A stretch of DNA of 64,000 nt from Marinobacter fonticola (GTDB lineage Bacteria > Pseudomonadota > Gammaproteobacteria > Pseudomonadales > Oleiphilaceae): assembly GCF_008122265.1 (NCBI RefSeq), contig NZ_CP043042.1:1798001-1862000 (forward strand), read 5' to 3'. Shown here in pieces: positions 40,735 through 50,731 of the stretch; position 1 is the first letter of the stretch; each line of letters starts with the position of its first letter. The notes below the pieces were generated by a model that saw only the letters and a program-made list of their open reading frames with translations, was not told where the DNA came from and searched no databases. Both the position numbers and the translations under genes were made by a program.

Positions 40735-41787
40735 GTGGTGGAGAATAAACGCGAACCGAACGACTATGTGGCGCAGCCGCCGTGGAAGAGCCCTATCGCG
40801 CTTTCATTGGTACTGCACGGAGCGATTCTGTTTTTTGCGCTCGTGGGATGGAGCTGGTCGACGCCCAGCCATGAGCCGCCGCCGCGAAATATCTCGGCGC
40901 GGCTGATCATGCCTGAGCCTCAGGCGCCTCCTGCGGAGCCGGCTGCCCAGCCAAAGCCTCAGCCCCCGGCACCGGAACCGGAACCTGAGCCGCAGCCGGA
41001 CCCAGAAGAAGAGGCGCGCAAGAAGGCCGAGCAGCAGGCCCAGGAGCAGAAGCGCCACGAAGATGAACGGCGCAAGCAGATATTGCTTGAGAAGAAAAAA
41101 GCAGAAGCGGCCGCCAAGGCCGAGGAAGAGGCGCGCAAGAAGGCTGAAGCGGAAGCTAAGGCCGCGGCGCAACGCAAAGCTGAAGAAGAGCGACGTAAAG
41201 CCGAGGAGGCGCAAAAAGCTGAGCAAGAGCGCCGCCGAAAGGAAGCTGAAGCCAAAGCTGCGGAAGAAAAACGTAAAGCTGAGGAACAAAGGCGAAAGGA
41301 AGAGGCCGAACGGAAACGGCAGGAGCAGAAAGAGCGCGAGCGCCGAGAGGCTGAGAAGCGCCGCCAGGAGCGGGAGCGTCAACAGCGCGAAGATCAGCTG
41401 GCGGCACTCGCTACAGAGGCTCAACAGGAGCAGGCCGCTGCCGCTCAGGCGAGAAAAGAGGCTGCCGCCGCCGCCCGGGCCCGTGATGCCCGCATGGCTT
41501 CGGAAAGCGAAAAATATGAGGCGTTGATCCGCGAGCGTTTAAGCAACGCCTGGTATATCCCGTCGTCGGCCCAAAAAGGGTTGGTGACCACTTTGGAGAT
41601 CACTTTGTTGCCCACCGGGGAACTGGTATCGGTGCGGATTACGAAAAGTAGCGGCAACTCGGCGTTCGATAATTCTGCGTTGAGTGCGGTGCGAGGCGTG
41701 CAGCGATTCCCCGTGCCCGAGGAACAGGATGTTTTTAACCGGTACTTCCGGACCTTCTCGATCCAGTTTGATCCGGAGACGCTTTGA
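40735..41787 (+). CDS. tolA: Tol-Pal energy transducer TolA
   Basis: 350 residues from a GTG at 40735. One N-terminal transmembrane helix (about residues 20-40), a Pro-rich linker, a very long Lys/Glu/Ala-rich helical domain II (about 85-250) that spans the periplasm, and a globular C-terminal TonB-like domain III (about 260-350) that binds TolB and Pal. The highly biased codons of domain II create long empty frames on the other strand. Confidence 0.93.
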   Translation: MVENKREPNDYVAQPPWKSPIALSLVLHGAILFFALVGWSWSTPSHEPPPRNISARLIMPEPQAPPAEPAAQPKPQPPAPEPEPEPQPDPEEEARKKAEQQAQEQKRHEDERRKQILLEKKKAEAAAKAEEEARKKAEAEAKAAAQRKAEEERRKAEEAQKAEQERRRKEAEAKAAEEKRKAEEQRRKEEAERKRQEQKERERREAEKRRQERERQQREDQLAALATEAQQEQAAAAQARKEAAAAARARDARMASESEKYEALIRERLSNAWYIPSSAQKGLVTTLEITLLPTGELVSVRITKSSGNSAFDNSALSAVRGVQRFPVPEEQDVFNRYFRTFSIQFDPETL

Positions 41788-41846
41788 TGCAGGGACGCTT
41801 TGAACTGAACGATACCGTTAAACCACAACGAGACAGGATGCCAAGC

Positions 41847-43136
41847 ATGATGCGTGTGATTGTGACCCTGGTATTGGCGGGTTTGATGGCCCTGCCGGCC
41901 CAGGCTGAATTACTGATCCGGATCACGGAAGGCGCAGATAATGCGCTCCCCGTGGCGGTGGTTCCTTTCGGCGAATCCGGCGGTGTTCAAGTGTCCGAGA
42001 ACGTCGGACAGATCGTGCGCGACGATCTGGCTATGAGTGGTGAGTTCAAGCCCCTTGAAACCAGTCGCATGCTGAGTTTGCCTAGCAGTTCGGACGACGT
42101 GTTTTTCCGGGATTGGCGGTTGCTGGGGCAGAAGTATCTTCTGGTCGGTCAGCTTTCTCCGGGCGACGCGGGGAAGGTGCAGGCCCGCTTCGAGCTGTTC
42201 GATGTCAATCGCGAGCAGCGCATTCTCGGGGCCACTGCGTCTGCGCCGGCCAACAATCTGCGCGGGTTGGCGCACCACATCAGTGATCGTGTCTATGAAG
42301 CGATTACCGGCAACAAGGGCGTCTTCTCCACCAAAATCGCGTACGTCACACTCGATATGGAGAACGACAAGCGCGTCTACCGGCTGAACGTTAGCGACGT
42401 GGACGGCAAGCAGTCCCGTGTGCGGCTCAAGTCGAACGAGCCGATTCTGTCTCCGGCCTGGTCGCCGGATGGACAGAAGCTGGCTTATGTCTCGTTCGAG
42501 ACGGGGCGGCCTGCGATTTACATCCACCAGCTCAGTAGCGGTGACCGCACCCGCATTGCGCAGTTCCCGGGTCTGAATTCGGCGCCGTCCTGGTCGCCGG
42601 ACGGTGAATCGATGCTGATGACCTTGTCCCGCGACGGCAATGCCGAAATCTATGAAATGGATATCGATAGCCGGCGGCTGACACGACTGACGGATCACTG
42701 GGCGATCGATACTGAGCCGAGCTGGTCAGCCGATGGCGACGAACTGGTCTTTACCTCAGACCGTTCTGGTGGGCCGCAAGTCTATGCCATGGACGACGAT
42801 GGCGATGACATGCGCCGACTCACATTCGGCAGCCGCTACAATGCGCGTCCGCGCTTTAGTCCGGACGGCGATCACGTCTTCTATGTTCATCAGCGCGATT
42901 CCTCATTCCATATCGCGCGGTTGAATATCGAAACCGGTGAAGAAACGATTCTTACCCGGAGCAAACTGGATGAGTCGCCGAGCGTGGCTCCCAATGGACG
43001 TCTTTTGATTTATGCAACGCAGCAGGAGGGCAAGAGTGTGCTTGCGGTCATCTCGGCGGACGGTGGTTCCAACTACATCCTACCGTCTCGGTACGGTGAT
43101 GTACGCGAGCCCGCCTGGTCTCCCTTTATCAATTGA
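41847..43136 (+). CDS. tolB: Tol-Pal periplasmic protein TolB
   Basis: A 429-residue periplasmic protein: signal peptide ending LPAQA-E, a small N-terminal domain, and a six-bladed beta-propeller with repeated [28 protein letters not shown] blade motifs. It links Pal and TolA. I place the start at ATG 41847 (AGG at 41835-41837); the frame is open to an ATG at 41784 that overlaps the tolA stop. Confidence 0.94.
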   Translation: MMRVIVTLVLAGLMALPAQAELLIRITEGADNALPVAVVPFGESGGVQVSENVGQIVRDDLAMSGEFKPLETSRMLSLPSSSDDVFFRDWRLLGQKYLLVGQLSPGDAGKVQARFELFDVNREQRILGATASAPANNLRGLAHHISDRVYEAITGNKGVFSTKIAYVTLDMENDKRVYRLNVSDVDGKQSRVRLKSNEPILSPAWSPDGQKLAYVSFETGRPAIYIHQLSSGDRTRIAQFPGLNSAPSWSPDGESMLMTLSRDGNAEIYEMDIDSRRLTRLTDHWAIDTEPSWSADGDELVFTSDRSGGPQVYAMDDDGDDMRRLTFGSRYNARPRFSPDGDHVFYVHQRDSSFHIARLNIETGEETILTRSKLDESPSVAPNGRLLIYATQQEGKSVLAVISADGGSNYILPSRYGDVREPAWSPFIN

Positions 43137-43180
43137 CGTTACTCTGTAATCTTTAAGCAACCGATCAAGGATAAGACAAA

Positions 43181-43750
43181 ATGATTCGTACCTATTCCAA
43201 GTTTCTTACATTGCTGGTTGCCATGGGCGTCATGGCTGGCTGTAGTTCGACCGCTACCCAGGACGAGGGGTACGGTTCCGATGTTTCCGCAGTCGATCAG
43301 GAAGGCGGTAGTGAAGTGTATGGCGGTGAAGGCTCTGACGGCGTGTCTTCGTCAACCATGACCGACGACGAGCGGGCGGCCCAGGCTGAGCAATCGGCAC
43401 AACGGGAACAGGCTTCGATGCGTAAGGTTACAACCTTCTACTTCGATTTCGATACGTCCGAAATCAAGCCAGAAGCGCGTGACGTCCTGATCGCCCATGC
43501 TCAGTACCTGTCAAACAACCCCAGTGCCCGTGCGCGCTTGGAAGGGCACGGTGACGAGCGTGGCACCAAGGAATACAACTTGGCCCTGGGCGAACGTCGG
43601 GCCAAGTCGGTCGAGCGCTTCCTGGTCGTCAATGGCGCGTCTCGCGACCAGATCGAGACCATCAGCTACGGTGAAGAAAAGCCGGCGACCATGGGCAGTG
43701 GCGAAAGCGCATACGCCCAAAACCGTCGGGTGGAGCTGATTTATCAATAA
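43181..43750 (+). CDS. pal: Peptidoglycan-associated lipoprotein Pal
   Basis: 189 residues. Lipobox VMAGC with lipidated Cys21, an acidic Gly/Ser-rich linker, then an OmpA-like peptidoglycan-binding domain (about residues 80-185) with the FYFDFDTSEIKPEARD and GERRAKSVERFLVVNG segments. It anchors the outer membrane to peptidoglycan and receives force from TolA. Confidence 0.96.
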   Translation: MIRTYSKFLTLLVAMGVMAGCSSTATQDEGYGSDVSAVDQEGGSEVYGGEGSDGVSSSTMTDDERAAQAEQSAQREQASMRKVTTFYFDFDTSEIKPEARDVLIAHAQYLSNNPSARARLEGHGDERGTKEYNLALGERRAKSVERFLVVNGASRDQIETISYGEEKPATMGSGESAYAQNRRVELIYQ

Positions 43751-43814
43751 TCAACGCTGAGAGTTCGTCAAAACCGAACTCGTTAAATTAAGCCATCAAC
43801 AAGGTGTAAGGCAC

Positions 43815-44582
43815 ATGAGTCGATATCTCATGGCCGCTTTGGCGCTATCGCTTTGCGGTAGCGCCTTGGCGCAATCGACTGTACCGGCATACCAAAATGC
43901 GGATTCCGAGGCTCGCCGCCAGACGGGGGGCAACCAGGCTAATGCCGAACTCTACTTCATGATCGAGCGCCTGCAGCAGGAAGTTCGCCGGCTGCAGGGT
44001 GAGGTGGAAGAGCAGCGACACAAGCTTGAACAGCTCTCCCGTCAATCCCGGGAGCGTTATATAGACCTGGATCAGCGCCTGCTCGAGCTTTCACGCAAGC
44101 AGGCGGATTCTCCTGCACCGGCGTCTCAATCTCAAACCGCGGCCTCTCAAGCTGCGCCTGAGACATCGGCGCAGCAGCAGGAAACCCGGGAATACCGACA
44201 GCCGACGGAACAGGAGCAGGCCGCCTACAACGACATCCTCAACCTGATTCGTCAAGACAAAGCCTATGACCAGGCTATAGACCGCCTTTATGCCTTCATA
44301 TCGGAATATCCGGAGGGCGATCTCACGGTCAATGCCTATTACTGGTTGGGGGAAGTCTATCTGGTCAAACCCCAGTTACAGCAGGCCAAGCAAGCGTTCT
44401 CGATCGTCGCGACGCGGTTTGCCGACCATCGTAAGGCACCGGACGCGTTATATAAGCTGGGGGTAGCGCAGGCACGGATGGGAGACGAACAGGAAGCGAG
44501 AAGTACGCTTCAGTCTGTATCCGGCAAGTATCCCAATTCCAATGCCGCGCAGTTGGCGAGCGACTACATGACCAAGATTTGA
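43815..44582 (+). CDS. cpoB: Cell division coordinator CpoB (YbgF)
   Basis: 255 residues: a cleavable signal peptide (GSALA-Q), an N-terminal coiled coil (about residues 45-95) for trimerisation, a Gln/Ala/Ser-rich linker and C-terminal TPR repeats (about 135-250; YYWLGEVYLVKPQLQQAKQAF). Last gene of the tol-pal operon. CpoB couples PBP1B activity to Tol-Pal function during division. Confidence 0.93.
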   Translation: MSRYLMAALALSLCGSALAQSTVPAYQNADSEARRQTGGNQANAELYFMIERLQQEVRRLQGEVEEQRHKLEQLSRQSRERYIDLDQRLLELSRKQADSPAPASQSQTAASQAAPETSAQQQETREYRQPTEQEQAAYNDILNLIRQDKAYDQAIDRLYAFISEYPEGDLTVNAYYWLGEVYLVKPQLQQAKQAFSIVATRFADHRKAPDALYKLGVAQARMGDEQEARSTLQSVSGKYPNSNAAQLASDYMTKI

Positions 44583-44675
44583 TTAATTTCTACACGGGTT
44601 GATCAAGCTGTGAGCAGGTCTTTGTGTTGTCTTAAGATTTTAATGGATTCCGGGAATTTCCCGTGTAAAAAGGGC

Positions 44676-44703
44676 TTGCCAACCCCCAAAAAATCCGTAC
44701 CAT
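44676..44703 (+). promoter_or_regulatory. Promoter of the tRNA-Lys pair
   Basis: TTGCCA (44676-44681), 16 bases, TACCAT (44698-44703), followed by a GC-rich discriminator (ATGCGCC) as expected for a growth-rate-controlled tRNA promoter. It lies 13 bases before the first tRNA. Confidence 0.55.
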
Positions 44704-44716
44704 ATGCGCCTCGTTT

Positions 44717-44792
44717 GGGTCGTTAGCTCAGTTGGTAGAGCAGTTGGCTTTTAACCAATTGGTCGATGGTTCGAATCCATCACGACCCACCA
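44717..44792 (+). tRNA. tRNA-Lys (anticodon TTT), copy 1
   Basis: A 76-base cloverleaf with encoded CCA. Acceptor GGGTCGT pairs with ACGACCC, D-loop AGCTCAGTTGGTAGAGC, anticodon loop CTTTTAA, T-loop GTTCGAATC. Confidence 0.97.
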
Positions 44793-44849
44793 CCCGATTC
44801 TAGGGCGTTGCGTAAGACGTATCGCCCGGTAGTTTGCCAAACCGTTTCG

Positions 44850-44925
44850 GGGTCGTTAGCTCAGTTGGTAGAGCAGTTGGCTTTTAACCAATTGGTCGAT
44901 GGTTCGAATCCATCACGACCCACCA
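44850..44925 (+). tRNA. tRNA-Lys (anticodon TTT), copy 2
   Basis: Identical to copy 1 over all 76 bases including CCA. The 57-base spacer between them contains a small hairpin (GGGCG / CGCCC), a possible processing signal in a shared precursor. Confidence 0.97.
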
Positions 44926-44951
44926 TACGCGAGCATGCAGGACATGCTCAG

Positions 44952-44984
44952 AAAAAGGGGAGCCCACGAAGGCTCCCCTTTTTT
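44952..44984. terminator. Strong bidirectional terminator
   Basis: A5-GGGGAGCC-CACGAA-GGCTCCCC-T6: an 8-bp perfect stem extended by A/T pairing. It ends the tRNA-Lys transcript and, on the minus strand, the glycosyltransferase gene. Confidence 0.94.
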
Positions 44985-45013
44985 GTTTGCCGCAATTGCA
45001 GTACCCAAACAGC

Positions 45014-46165
45014 CTAGCTTCGTGGTGTTTTTTCACCGTCGGTTATTTGAGCGACAGTGGAAACGCTCTCAGAGGTCTTTTGGCCAGCGACCTGCCGGCA
45101 AAGGACTTCGAATCGTTGAGTAAAGTCGACATGATTCTGGTGAACCCACTCGTAGGCGCGGTCTATTTTCTGTTGTAAGGCGTTTTCCGGCATATCGAGT
45201 AATTGCCCCACCGTTGATTCGATAGCCTCGGGGGTGGTTGGGAATAGCCTGCCCATTTTGAAGGACCCCTTGTTCGCGCATTCAACTAAAAATCCGCGGT
45301 CTGAAGTAATAAGCTCATTCATGGGTGGGGCGTCGGTGGCGACAACAACCGAGCCCGACAGCATGGCTTCAATCAGTACGTGTCCGAAGCCTTCGACCTC
45401 CGACGGCGCCAGTACAATACCGCAATCACGACGCAGGCTTTTCAGCGTAAAGCTATCAATGTTGCGCCATAAATGAACGTTTGCCGGTAAATCGCCTAGA
45501 CGGGCGGGATTGTCCATAACGATGTCGAGCCGAGGCCATTCAGGGTGGCGTCTCCAGGCCTCGACAATAGGTGCGGAGCCTTTGCGCGAGCTTTTGCCTG
45601 CCACATGCAGAAAACGGCGCAACCTCTCCCGGCGGCACCCCTCCGAGAAGTCGTAGGGCGGTACGGCAGGCTGATTCAGTTGCGGGTTGGAGAAGCCTAG
45701 GAATTCAACAACAGCGTGGTAGGGTTCGAAAATAGTGCAGGCTTCATGGGTTTTGCATAATATCCGGTTCAGTTTCGGAAAGTGCCTGAGGTTATGCGGG
45801 TAGACCCATTCTTGATTAGGGATGAGCCAATTCACCGACGCAGCGCCGCTGTAGCCCAAGCTCATGTCTTCAAGGTGGATCTGAAGATCGACGTGACGCC
45901 TCACTGCGGCTCCCAGTGTCACTTGGGCCCAGTCCAGCAGTCGGTAGATCGCCGGCGAGCGTTTCGTTTTAAAGGCTTCCCACCAAACGATCAGTTTCTT
46001 CTCAAACTGCTTGCGTGGCCGTCGGCGTGCAAGCTTGACCTGCCAGCCGCCGTTTTCCAGTAACTCCTGAACGAGCTCGGCGTCTAGCAGCAGTCCGCGA
46101 CCGGTATTGAGGAATACGATTCTTGCTGATTTCCTATTGCCGGTGCGCACGTCGATGAGGTCCAT
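45014..46165 (-). CDS. Family 4-like glycosyltransferase
   Basis: 383 residues from an ATG at 46165; the frame extends 20 codons to a TTG at 46225. A GT-B fold is suggested by the C-terminal donor-binding segment SEVEGFGHVLIEAMLSGSVV, with the E-x7-E pattern of GT4 enzymes, and the basic HVAGKSSRKGS phosphate-binding region before it. It is alone, facing the tRNA-Lys genes and divergent from nadA. The acceptor and sugar are unknown. It interrupts an otherwise housekeeping neighbourhood and may be an acquired surface-polysaccharide gene. Confidence 0.75.
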   Translation of the reverse strand: MDLIDVRTGNRKSARIVFLNTGRGLLLDAELVQELLENGGWQVKLARRRPRKQFEKKLIVWWEAFKTKRSPAIYRLLDWAQVTLGAAVRRHVDLQIHLEDMSLGYSGAASVNWLIPNQEWVYPHNLRHFPKLNRILCKTHEACTIFEPYHAVVEFLGFSNPQLNQPAVPPYDFSEGCRRERLRRFLHVAGKSSRKGSAPIVEAWRRHPEWPRLDIVMDNPARLGDLPANVHLWRNIDSFTLKSLRRDCGIVLAPSEVEGFGHVLIEAMLSGSVVVATDAPPMNELITSDRGFLVECANKGSFKMGRLFPTTPEAIESTVGQLLDMPENALQQKIDRAYEWVHQNHVDFTQRFEVLCRQVAGQKTSESVSTVAQITDGEKTPRS

Positions 46166-46225
46166 GCCTGAAATTTTGAAGTCTGTATAATTAGGCGATA
46201 CAGGGTGCCCCTGAAGTATAAGCAA

Positions 46226-46538
46226 TCCTAATTCTTGAGGGCGAGCGTTTGTTTTTGCTCGATGCCGTCGGGTAGTCTGCTCTCAGCCTCCCGAGGTATC
46301 CTTTGCCGCTTTCTCCAATGCTGGCCAACACTTAACGACTGGCCTTTTCCGCCTGTTCGAATGCAGTGGAGGGTAACCTTGCCTTATCATAAGGTTATGA
46401 CGAAATAATGTCTGATCCGGGGTGGTATAATGACGTTTCGCCCATATAGAGAAGGCATTGATAAAGCGCTATCCGCGTTCACCGGGTGAGTACTGCCTTA
46501 GACAGTCCAGCCGGGTATTGAGTGAGAGATGAGAGCCC
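46226..46538. other. Spacer between glycosyltransferase gene and nadA
   Basis: 313 bases without a gene. An extended -10 element TGGTATAAT (46423-46431) on the plus strand probably starts the nadA transcript about 100 bases before its ATG. No good -35 is visible, which is usual for extended -10 promoters. Confidence 0.5.
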
Positions 46539-47600
46539 ATGATAAACGCCGACAACAGAATTTTGGTTAAGGAGCATCTTGCCCACGAGGCAGAGCCCCG
46601 CGCATTGAGTGGTGATGAAAAACGCCGTCTTGAAGATGAGATCAAGGCGGAGTTGAAAGCGCGTAACGCCGTGTTGGTTGCCCACTACTACACCGATCCG
46701 GATATTCAGCGTTTGGCGGAAGAAACGGGTGGTTGCGTATCCGACTCCCTGGAAATGGCTCGTTTCGGCAATCAGCATTCAGCCTCGACCGTGGTGGTCG
46801 CGGGCGTAAAGTTTATGGGTGAGACGGCAAAGATACTGAATCCGGAAAAGACGGTTCTGATGCCGACGTTGGAGGCGACCTGCTCACTCGACATAGGTTG
46901 TCCGCCTGAGGAGTTCAGTAGATTTTGCGACGAGCATCCTGATCGCACCGTGGTGGTTTATGCGAATACGTCTGCGGCCGTGAAAGCAAGGGCGGATTGG
47001 GTGGTGACGTCCAGTTGTGCCCAAAGCATCGTTGAGCACCTTGATTCAAAGGGCGAAAAAATATTGTGGGCGCCTGACAAGCATCTTGGGCGCTACGTCC
47101 AGCGTACAACCGGGGCGGACGTCCTGCTTTGGGACGGTTCCTGTATCGTTCATGAGGAATTCAAAGCTCGGGGTGTAGAGGATCTCAAAGCACTCTATCC
47201 GGATGCGGCTATCCTGGTTCATCCCGAATCTCCAGAATCGGTCGTCGAAATAGCCGATGTGGTGGGTTCGACATCCCAACTGATTCACGCCGTTCAAACA
47301 CTGCCCAACGAGCGTTTTATCGTCGCCACCGACAACGGTATTTTCTACAAGATGCAGCAGTTGGCGCCCAACAAAACGTTGATCGAAGCGCCGACAGCGG
47401 GCAACGGCGCGACCTGTCGAAGCTGTGCCCATTGTCCCTGGATGGCGATGAACGGTCTGGAAAACCTGCTACACGTGTTGCGCACCGGCGACCAGGAAAT
47501 TTTTGTGGATGACGCGTTGCGAGAAGCCGCCTTGCGGCCTCTACGCCGGATGCTGGACTTTACCGCATCGATGAATCTCAAGGCGGCCGGCAACGCCTGA
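46539..47600 (+). CDS. nadA: Quinolinate synthase
   Basis: 353 residues. Condenses iminoaspartate with dihydroxyacetone phosphate to quinolinate for NAD synthesis, using an oxygen-sensitive [4Fe-4S] cluster. Candidate cluster Cys residues are Cys115 ([12 protein letters not shown]), one in VTSSCAQS and one in the CRSCAHCPW segment. The [10 protein letters not shown] and MGETAKIL segments are the usual substrate site. Length is normal. Confidence 0.95.
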   Translation: MINADNRILVKEHLAHEAEPRALSGDEKRRLEDEIKAELKARNAVLVAHYYTDPDIQRLAEETGGCVSDSLEMARFGNQHSASTVVVAGVKFMGETAKILNPEKTVLMPTLEATCSLDIGCPPEEFSRFCDEHPDRTVVVYANTSAAVKARADWVVTSSCAQSIVEHLDSKGEKILWAPDKHLGRYVQRTTGADVLLWDGSCIVHEEFKARGVEDLKALYPDAAILVHPESPESVVEIADVVGSTSQLIHAVQTLPNERFIVATDNGIFYKMQQLAPNKTLIEAPTAGNGATCRSCAHCPWMAMNGLENLLHVLRTGDQEIFVDDALREAALRPLRRMLDFTASMNLKAAGNA

Positions 47601-47608
47601 GCGCGCTC

Positions 47609-47631
47609 CGGGGAAGCGGTCTTTCCCCGGC
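47609..47631. terminator. Hairpin between convergent nadA and bepA-like gene
   Basis: CCGGGGAA (47609-47616) / TTCCCCGG (47624-47631), then CGCTCTTTCG on the plus strand. A moderate intrinsic terminator for nadA. Confidence 0.55.
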
Positions 47632-47640
47632 GCTCTTTCG

Positions 47641-49119
47641 CTAACGGCGCTGCGCCAGGGCCTCCGAAACTTGAGACAGGCGCTGGCTCACGATTTCCCG
47701 AACCGGGGTGCCGGGTGGCACCTTGTTCTGCGCTTCCTGGAGCTGGCGACGCGCGGCTTCCAGGTCGCCCACGAGAATATAGTATTCCGCACGCGCCCGG
47801 TGTACGCCAACGATGTTGCGGGCCTGACCCTCGGCATCCGACAATTTTTGCCACAGATCAAGGCTTTCCGGGAACGTGTTCGTAAGCTGCGTATATAGGT
47901 CGGCTGCCCGTTGGGCGTGGCCGGCCTCGTAATGAGCGGCCGCTAATTGGTAGAGGATCGGGTAGTTGCCGGGGTTGCGATGAAGTGCGGACTCCAGCAA
48001 TTGGATAGCTTCGTCGGTCTTACCGCTCATGAGCAGGGCTTCGGCGAGACTTACCTGGAAAGTAATACGTCCCGGGTTGCTCCCTAAAAGTTCCCGCAGA
48101 ATTGTTTCGGCCTTGGCGGGTTCTTCTGCTCGCAGGTAGGCCACCGCAAGGCCGTAACGTGCAGCGGCCTCGGCTACTTCACCGCGACCTTCGACGTACG
48201 ACTGGAACACATCGACAGCCTGTTGGGGCGATTGAGCGTAATGCACCTGCAGACGGACTCGAACCAGATGATATTCCAGGGTATCGTCGAAATCCCCCTG
48301 GGGATACTGACTGGCGCGGTTGCGGGTGTCGGAGATGCGGCTTTGCGTCAGGGGGTGGGTCGACAGATATTCCGGTGGCTGGCCACCCTGAAGGCGGTTC
48401 TGGCGCATCATGATTTCGAACATCTCAGGCATACCGCGTGGGTCCATGCCTGCTTCGGCCAGAATCTCGAGACCCACCCGGTCGGCTTCCTGCTCGTTAG
48501 ACCGGCTGTACTGCAGCATGTTCTGGATAGCAAGCGCCTGGGTGCCCGCAATGGCGGCAATGCCAACGTCGGATTTCGTTACCGCTGACAAGATGATGCC
48601 GGCAAGCATGCCGGCGATGGTCATGGGCGTGCTGGTTTCCTGTTGTTCCATGCGCCGGGCGAAATGGCGCTGGCTTAAATGCGCCAATTCGTGCGCCATG
48701 ACCGAAGCAAACTGCTGTTCGGTCTCGGCGTTGAGGAAAAGGCCGCCGTTAACACCGATGATCCCGCCGGGAACGGCAAAGGCATTGATGGCCGGACTGT
48801 CGATCACCACCAGGTTGAGGTCGCGATTCTCAAGCGGCGCGAAGGGGACCAGGCGATAGACGACGGAGCTGAGGTAATCGACGACGAGCGGATCGTTGAT
48901 CTGTTCGGCGGATCTACGCAGGGACTGCATGACCTGGCGGCCGATAGCCGCTTCCTGCTGCTCTGAAATCAGTCCGCCTCCCACACCGCCCAAGGTGGGT
49001 AGGGCACTATCCTGGGCGTGCAGCGGTGTTGTCGCCGATAGGCTTAACATAAGCCCGACGGCGATCCCCCTCAGGTACTTATTTTGATGCCGGCGGTGGG
49101 GGGCTGAAGCATGATGCAT
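47641..49119 (-). CDS. bepA: Periplasmic M48 metalloprotease/chaperone with TPR domain (BepA-like)
   Basis: 492 residues. A signal peptide (core GIAVGLMLSLSATTP, ending LHAQ-D), zinc site HELAH in a VMAHELAHLSQRHFARR segment near residue 140, further ligand in SNEQEADRVG, and C-terminal TPR repeats (about 300-480). Size and layout match BepA, which degrades stalled LptD and assists BAM at the outer membrane. bamC is in the same neighbourhood. Confidence 0.88.
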   Translation of the reverse strand: MHHASAPHRRHQNKYLRGIAVGLMLSLSATTPLHAQDSALPTLGGVGGGLISEQQEAAIGRQVMQSLRRSAEQINDPLVVDYLSSVVYRLVPFAPLENRDLNLVVIDSPAINAFAVPGGIIGVNGGLFLNAETEQQFASVMAHELAHLSQRHFARRMEQQETSTPMTIAGMLAGIILSAVTKSDVGIAAIAGTQALAIQNMLQYSRSNEQEADRVGLEILAEAGMDPRGMPEMFEIMMRQNRLQGGQPPEYLSTHPLTQSRISDTRNRASQYPQGDFDDTLEYHLVRVRLQVHYAQSPQQAVDVFQSYVEGRGEVAEAAARYGLAVAYLRAEEPAKAETILRELLGSNPGRITFQVSLAEALLMSGKTDEAIQLLESALHRNPGNYPILYQLAAAHYEAGHAQRAADLYTQLTNTFPESLDLWQKLSDAEGQARNIVGVHRARAEYYILVGDLEAARRQLQEAQNKVPPGTPVREIVSQRLSQVSEALAQRR

Positions 49120-49305
49120 AGCAGGACTGATATACTCTCAAGTGCATGAAGATGCTGGCATGACTGCGGTGTAATGCAGTGGCGCCAGCGCGGATCATGA
49201 CAGATTTAAAAGACTTTGGAACCTATTCTTCCGTTCCCGGCGGTCGTTAACCTCAACAACGTCCGACCTGAACAATCATCGATACCAACAACTATTCTGG
49301 CTGAT

Positions 49306-49539
49306 ATGACTGATCACGTTCTCGATACCAGCGGGTTACGCTGCCCCATGCCCTTACTCAAGACCAAGCTCCAATTGAACGCAATGCAACCGGGTGAAAT
49401 GCTCGAAGTTATTGCTACAGACCCGGGTTCCGCTCAGGATATCCCGTCCTTCCTGAAACACACGTCGCATTCACTGGAAAAATCGGAAGAATCAGAGGGG
49501 ATGTACCGCTTTCTGATACGCTGTGGCGAATCGCGCTAG
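49306..49539 (+). CDS. TusA-family sulfur carrier
   Basis: 77 residues from the ATG at 49306; the frame is open 30 codons further up. The DTSGLRCPMPLLK segment carries the sulfur-accepting Cys13 in the CPMP motif. TusA-type proteins carry persulfide sulfur for tRNA thiolation or other pathways. Whether this is TusA itself or a paralogue is not clear. perM follows after 12 bases. Confidence 0.88.
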   Translation: MTDHVLDTSGLRCPMPLLKTKLQLNAMQPGEMLEVIATDPGSAQDIPSFLKHTSHSLEKSEESEGMYRFLIRCGESR

Positions 49540-49551
49540 ACGGAGTCGTTA

Positions 49552-50622
49552 ATGGTCAGAATTATTCGGGGCCTGGCCCACAAGTATTTTTCCGATGATG
49601 AGGCAGTGATCCTGTTCCTGCTATTGGTCATCGGGACGCTGGGTGTCATCTGGCTGGGGCATATGCTGGCGCCGGTGATTGCGGCGGTCATCATCGCCTT
49701 TATCCTGCAGGGCTTGGTGACCAAGCTGACGGATAAGGGAATGCCTAATACCGTTGCCGTTATCCTCGTCTACCTGCTGTTCCTTGGCGTCCTGGTTGGT
49801 TTTCTACTGGGGATGCTGCCATTACTTTGGGTGCAATTGACCTCCCTGGCGGGAGAGGCCCCGCGGATTTTCCGCGAGATGCAGAGCTATCTCGAACTAC
49901 TGCCACAAGAGTATCCCACCCTCGTATCCATGGGGTCGATCAATAGCCTGTACCAGCAAGTGACAGCGGAAGTCGCTAATTTCACCCAGTGGCTCGTGTC
50001 GTTTTCTCTGTCCAGCATTCCGGATGTGATGGCGATACTCATCTATCTGGTATTGCTGCCCATCCTGGTCTTCTTTTTCTTGAAGGATCGGGATGTGCTG
50101 ATGAACGCATTGGCCTCGACCTTGCCGCAGCAGCGACCGATGATGCGGCGGATTTGGCACGAGGTGAACCAGCAATGCGCCAACTATGTCCGGGGCAAGG
50201 CGGTGGAAATCGTCATTGTCGGCGGCGTGACGTTCGTGGCATTCCGTATTATGGGGCTGCCCTATGCGGCGCTATTGTCGTTGCTGGTGGGGCTATCGGT
50301 GGTCATTCCCTACATCGGCGCGGCTGTGGTCACCATTCCTGTAGCGATGATCGGTCTTTTCGCCTTTGGCTGGAGCAGTGAGTTTATCTGGTTGATGGTG
50401 ATTTACGGGATCATCCAGGCCTTGGATGGCAACGTGCTGGTCCCCGTCCTGTTCTCGGAGGTCAATAACCTGCATCCGGTTGTCATCATTATTGCCGTGC
50501 TGTTTTTTGGCGGCATATGGGGGTTGTGGGGCGTATTCTTCGCTATTCCTTTGGCGACCATGCTTAAAGCCATTTTTGCAGCCTGGCCGGTGCGTCACTC
50601 GCCAAGTCGGGGCAGGGTCTGA
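49552..50622 (+). CDS. perM: AI-2E family transporter (PerM-like)
   Basis: 356 residues with about eight transmembrane helices in the AI-2E exporter arrangement: pairs near residues 20-60 and 65-90, a periplasmic stretch (100-155), then segments from 160 to 340 with the conserved IPYIGAAVVTIPVA region. The TusA-perM-bcp-dapA neighbourhood is conserved in related bacteria. The substrate is not established for PerM. Confidence 0.85.
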   Translation: MVRIIRGLAHKYFSDDEAVILFLLLVIGTLGVIWLGHMLAPVIAAVIIAFILQGLVTKLTDKGMPNTVAVILVYLLFLGVLVGFLLGMLPLLWVQLTSLAGEAPRIFREMQSYLELLPQEYPTLVSMGSINSLYQQVTAEVANFTQWLVSFSLSSIPDVMAILIYLVLLPILVFFFLKDRDVLMNALASTLPQQRPMMRRIWHEVNQQCANYVRGKAVEIVIVGGVTFVAFRIMGLPYAALLSLLVGLSVVIPYIGAAVVTIPVAMIGLFAFGWSSEFIWLMVIYGIIQALDGNVLVPVLFSEVNNLHPVVIIIAVLFFGGIWGLWGVFFAIPLATMLKAIFAAWPVRHSPSRGRV

Positions 50623-50672
50623 TAGCACTGATTCAATAGAACACAGGGTCGGAAATGGCCTTTGAGATAAAA

Positions 50673-50696
50673 GGCGCAGCCGTCAGAGGCTGCGCC
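50673..50696 (-). terminator. Terminator of bcp
   Basis: Perfect 9-bp stem GGCGCAGCC / GGCTGCGCC with a 6-base loop. On the minus strand it is followed by TTTTATC, placing it 3' of bcp. It also lies downstream of perM. Confidence 0.75.
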
Positions 50697-50731
50697 ACGC
50701 TATCCATTCTCAGTCGTGCCGCTCTGGCGGA

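Noticed and set aside
40804..41424. Leu-rich 206-codon frame antisense to tolA
   Set aside because: The Lys/Glu/Ala repeats of TolA domain II give Leu/Phe/Ser-rich frames on the other strand; it only looks like a membrane protein.
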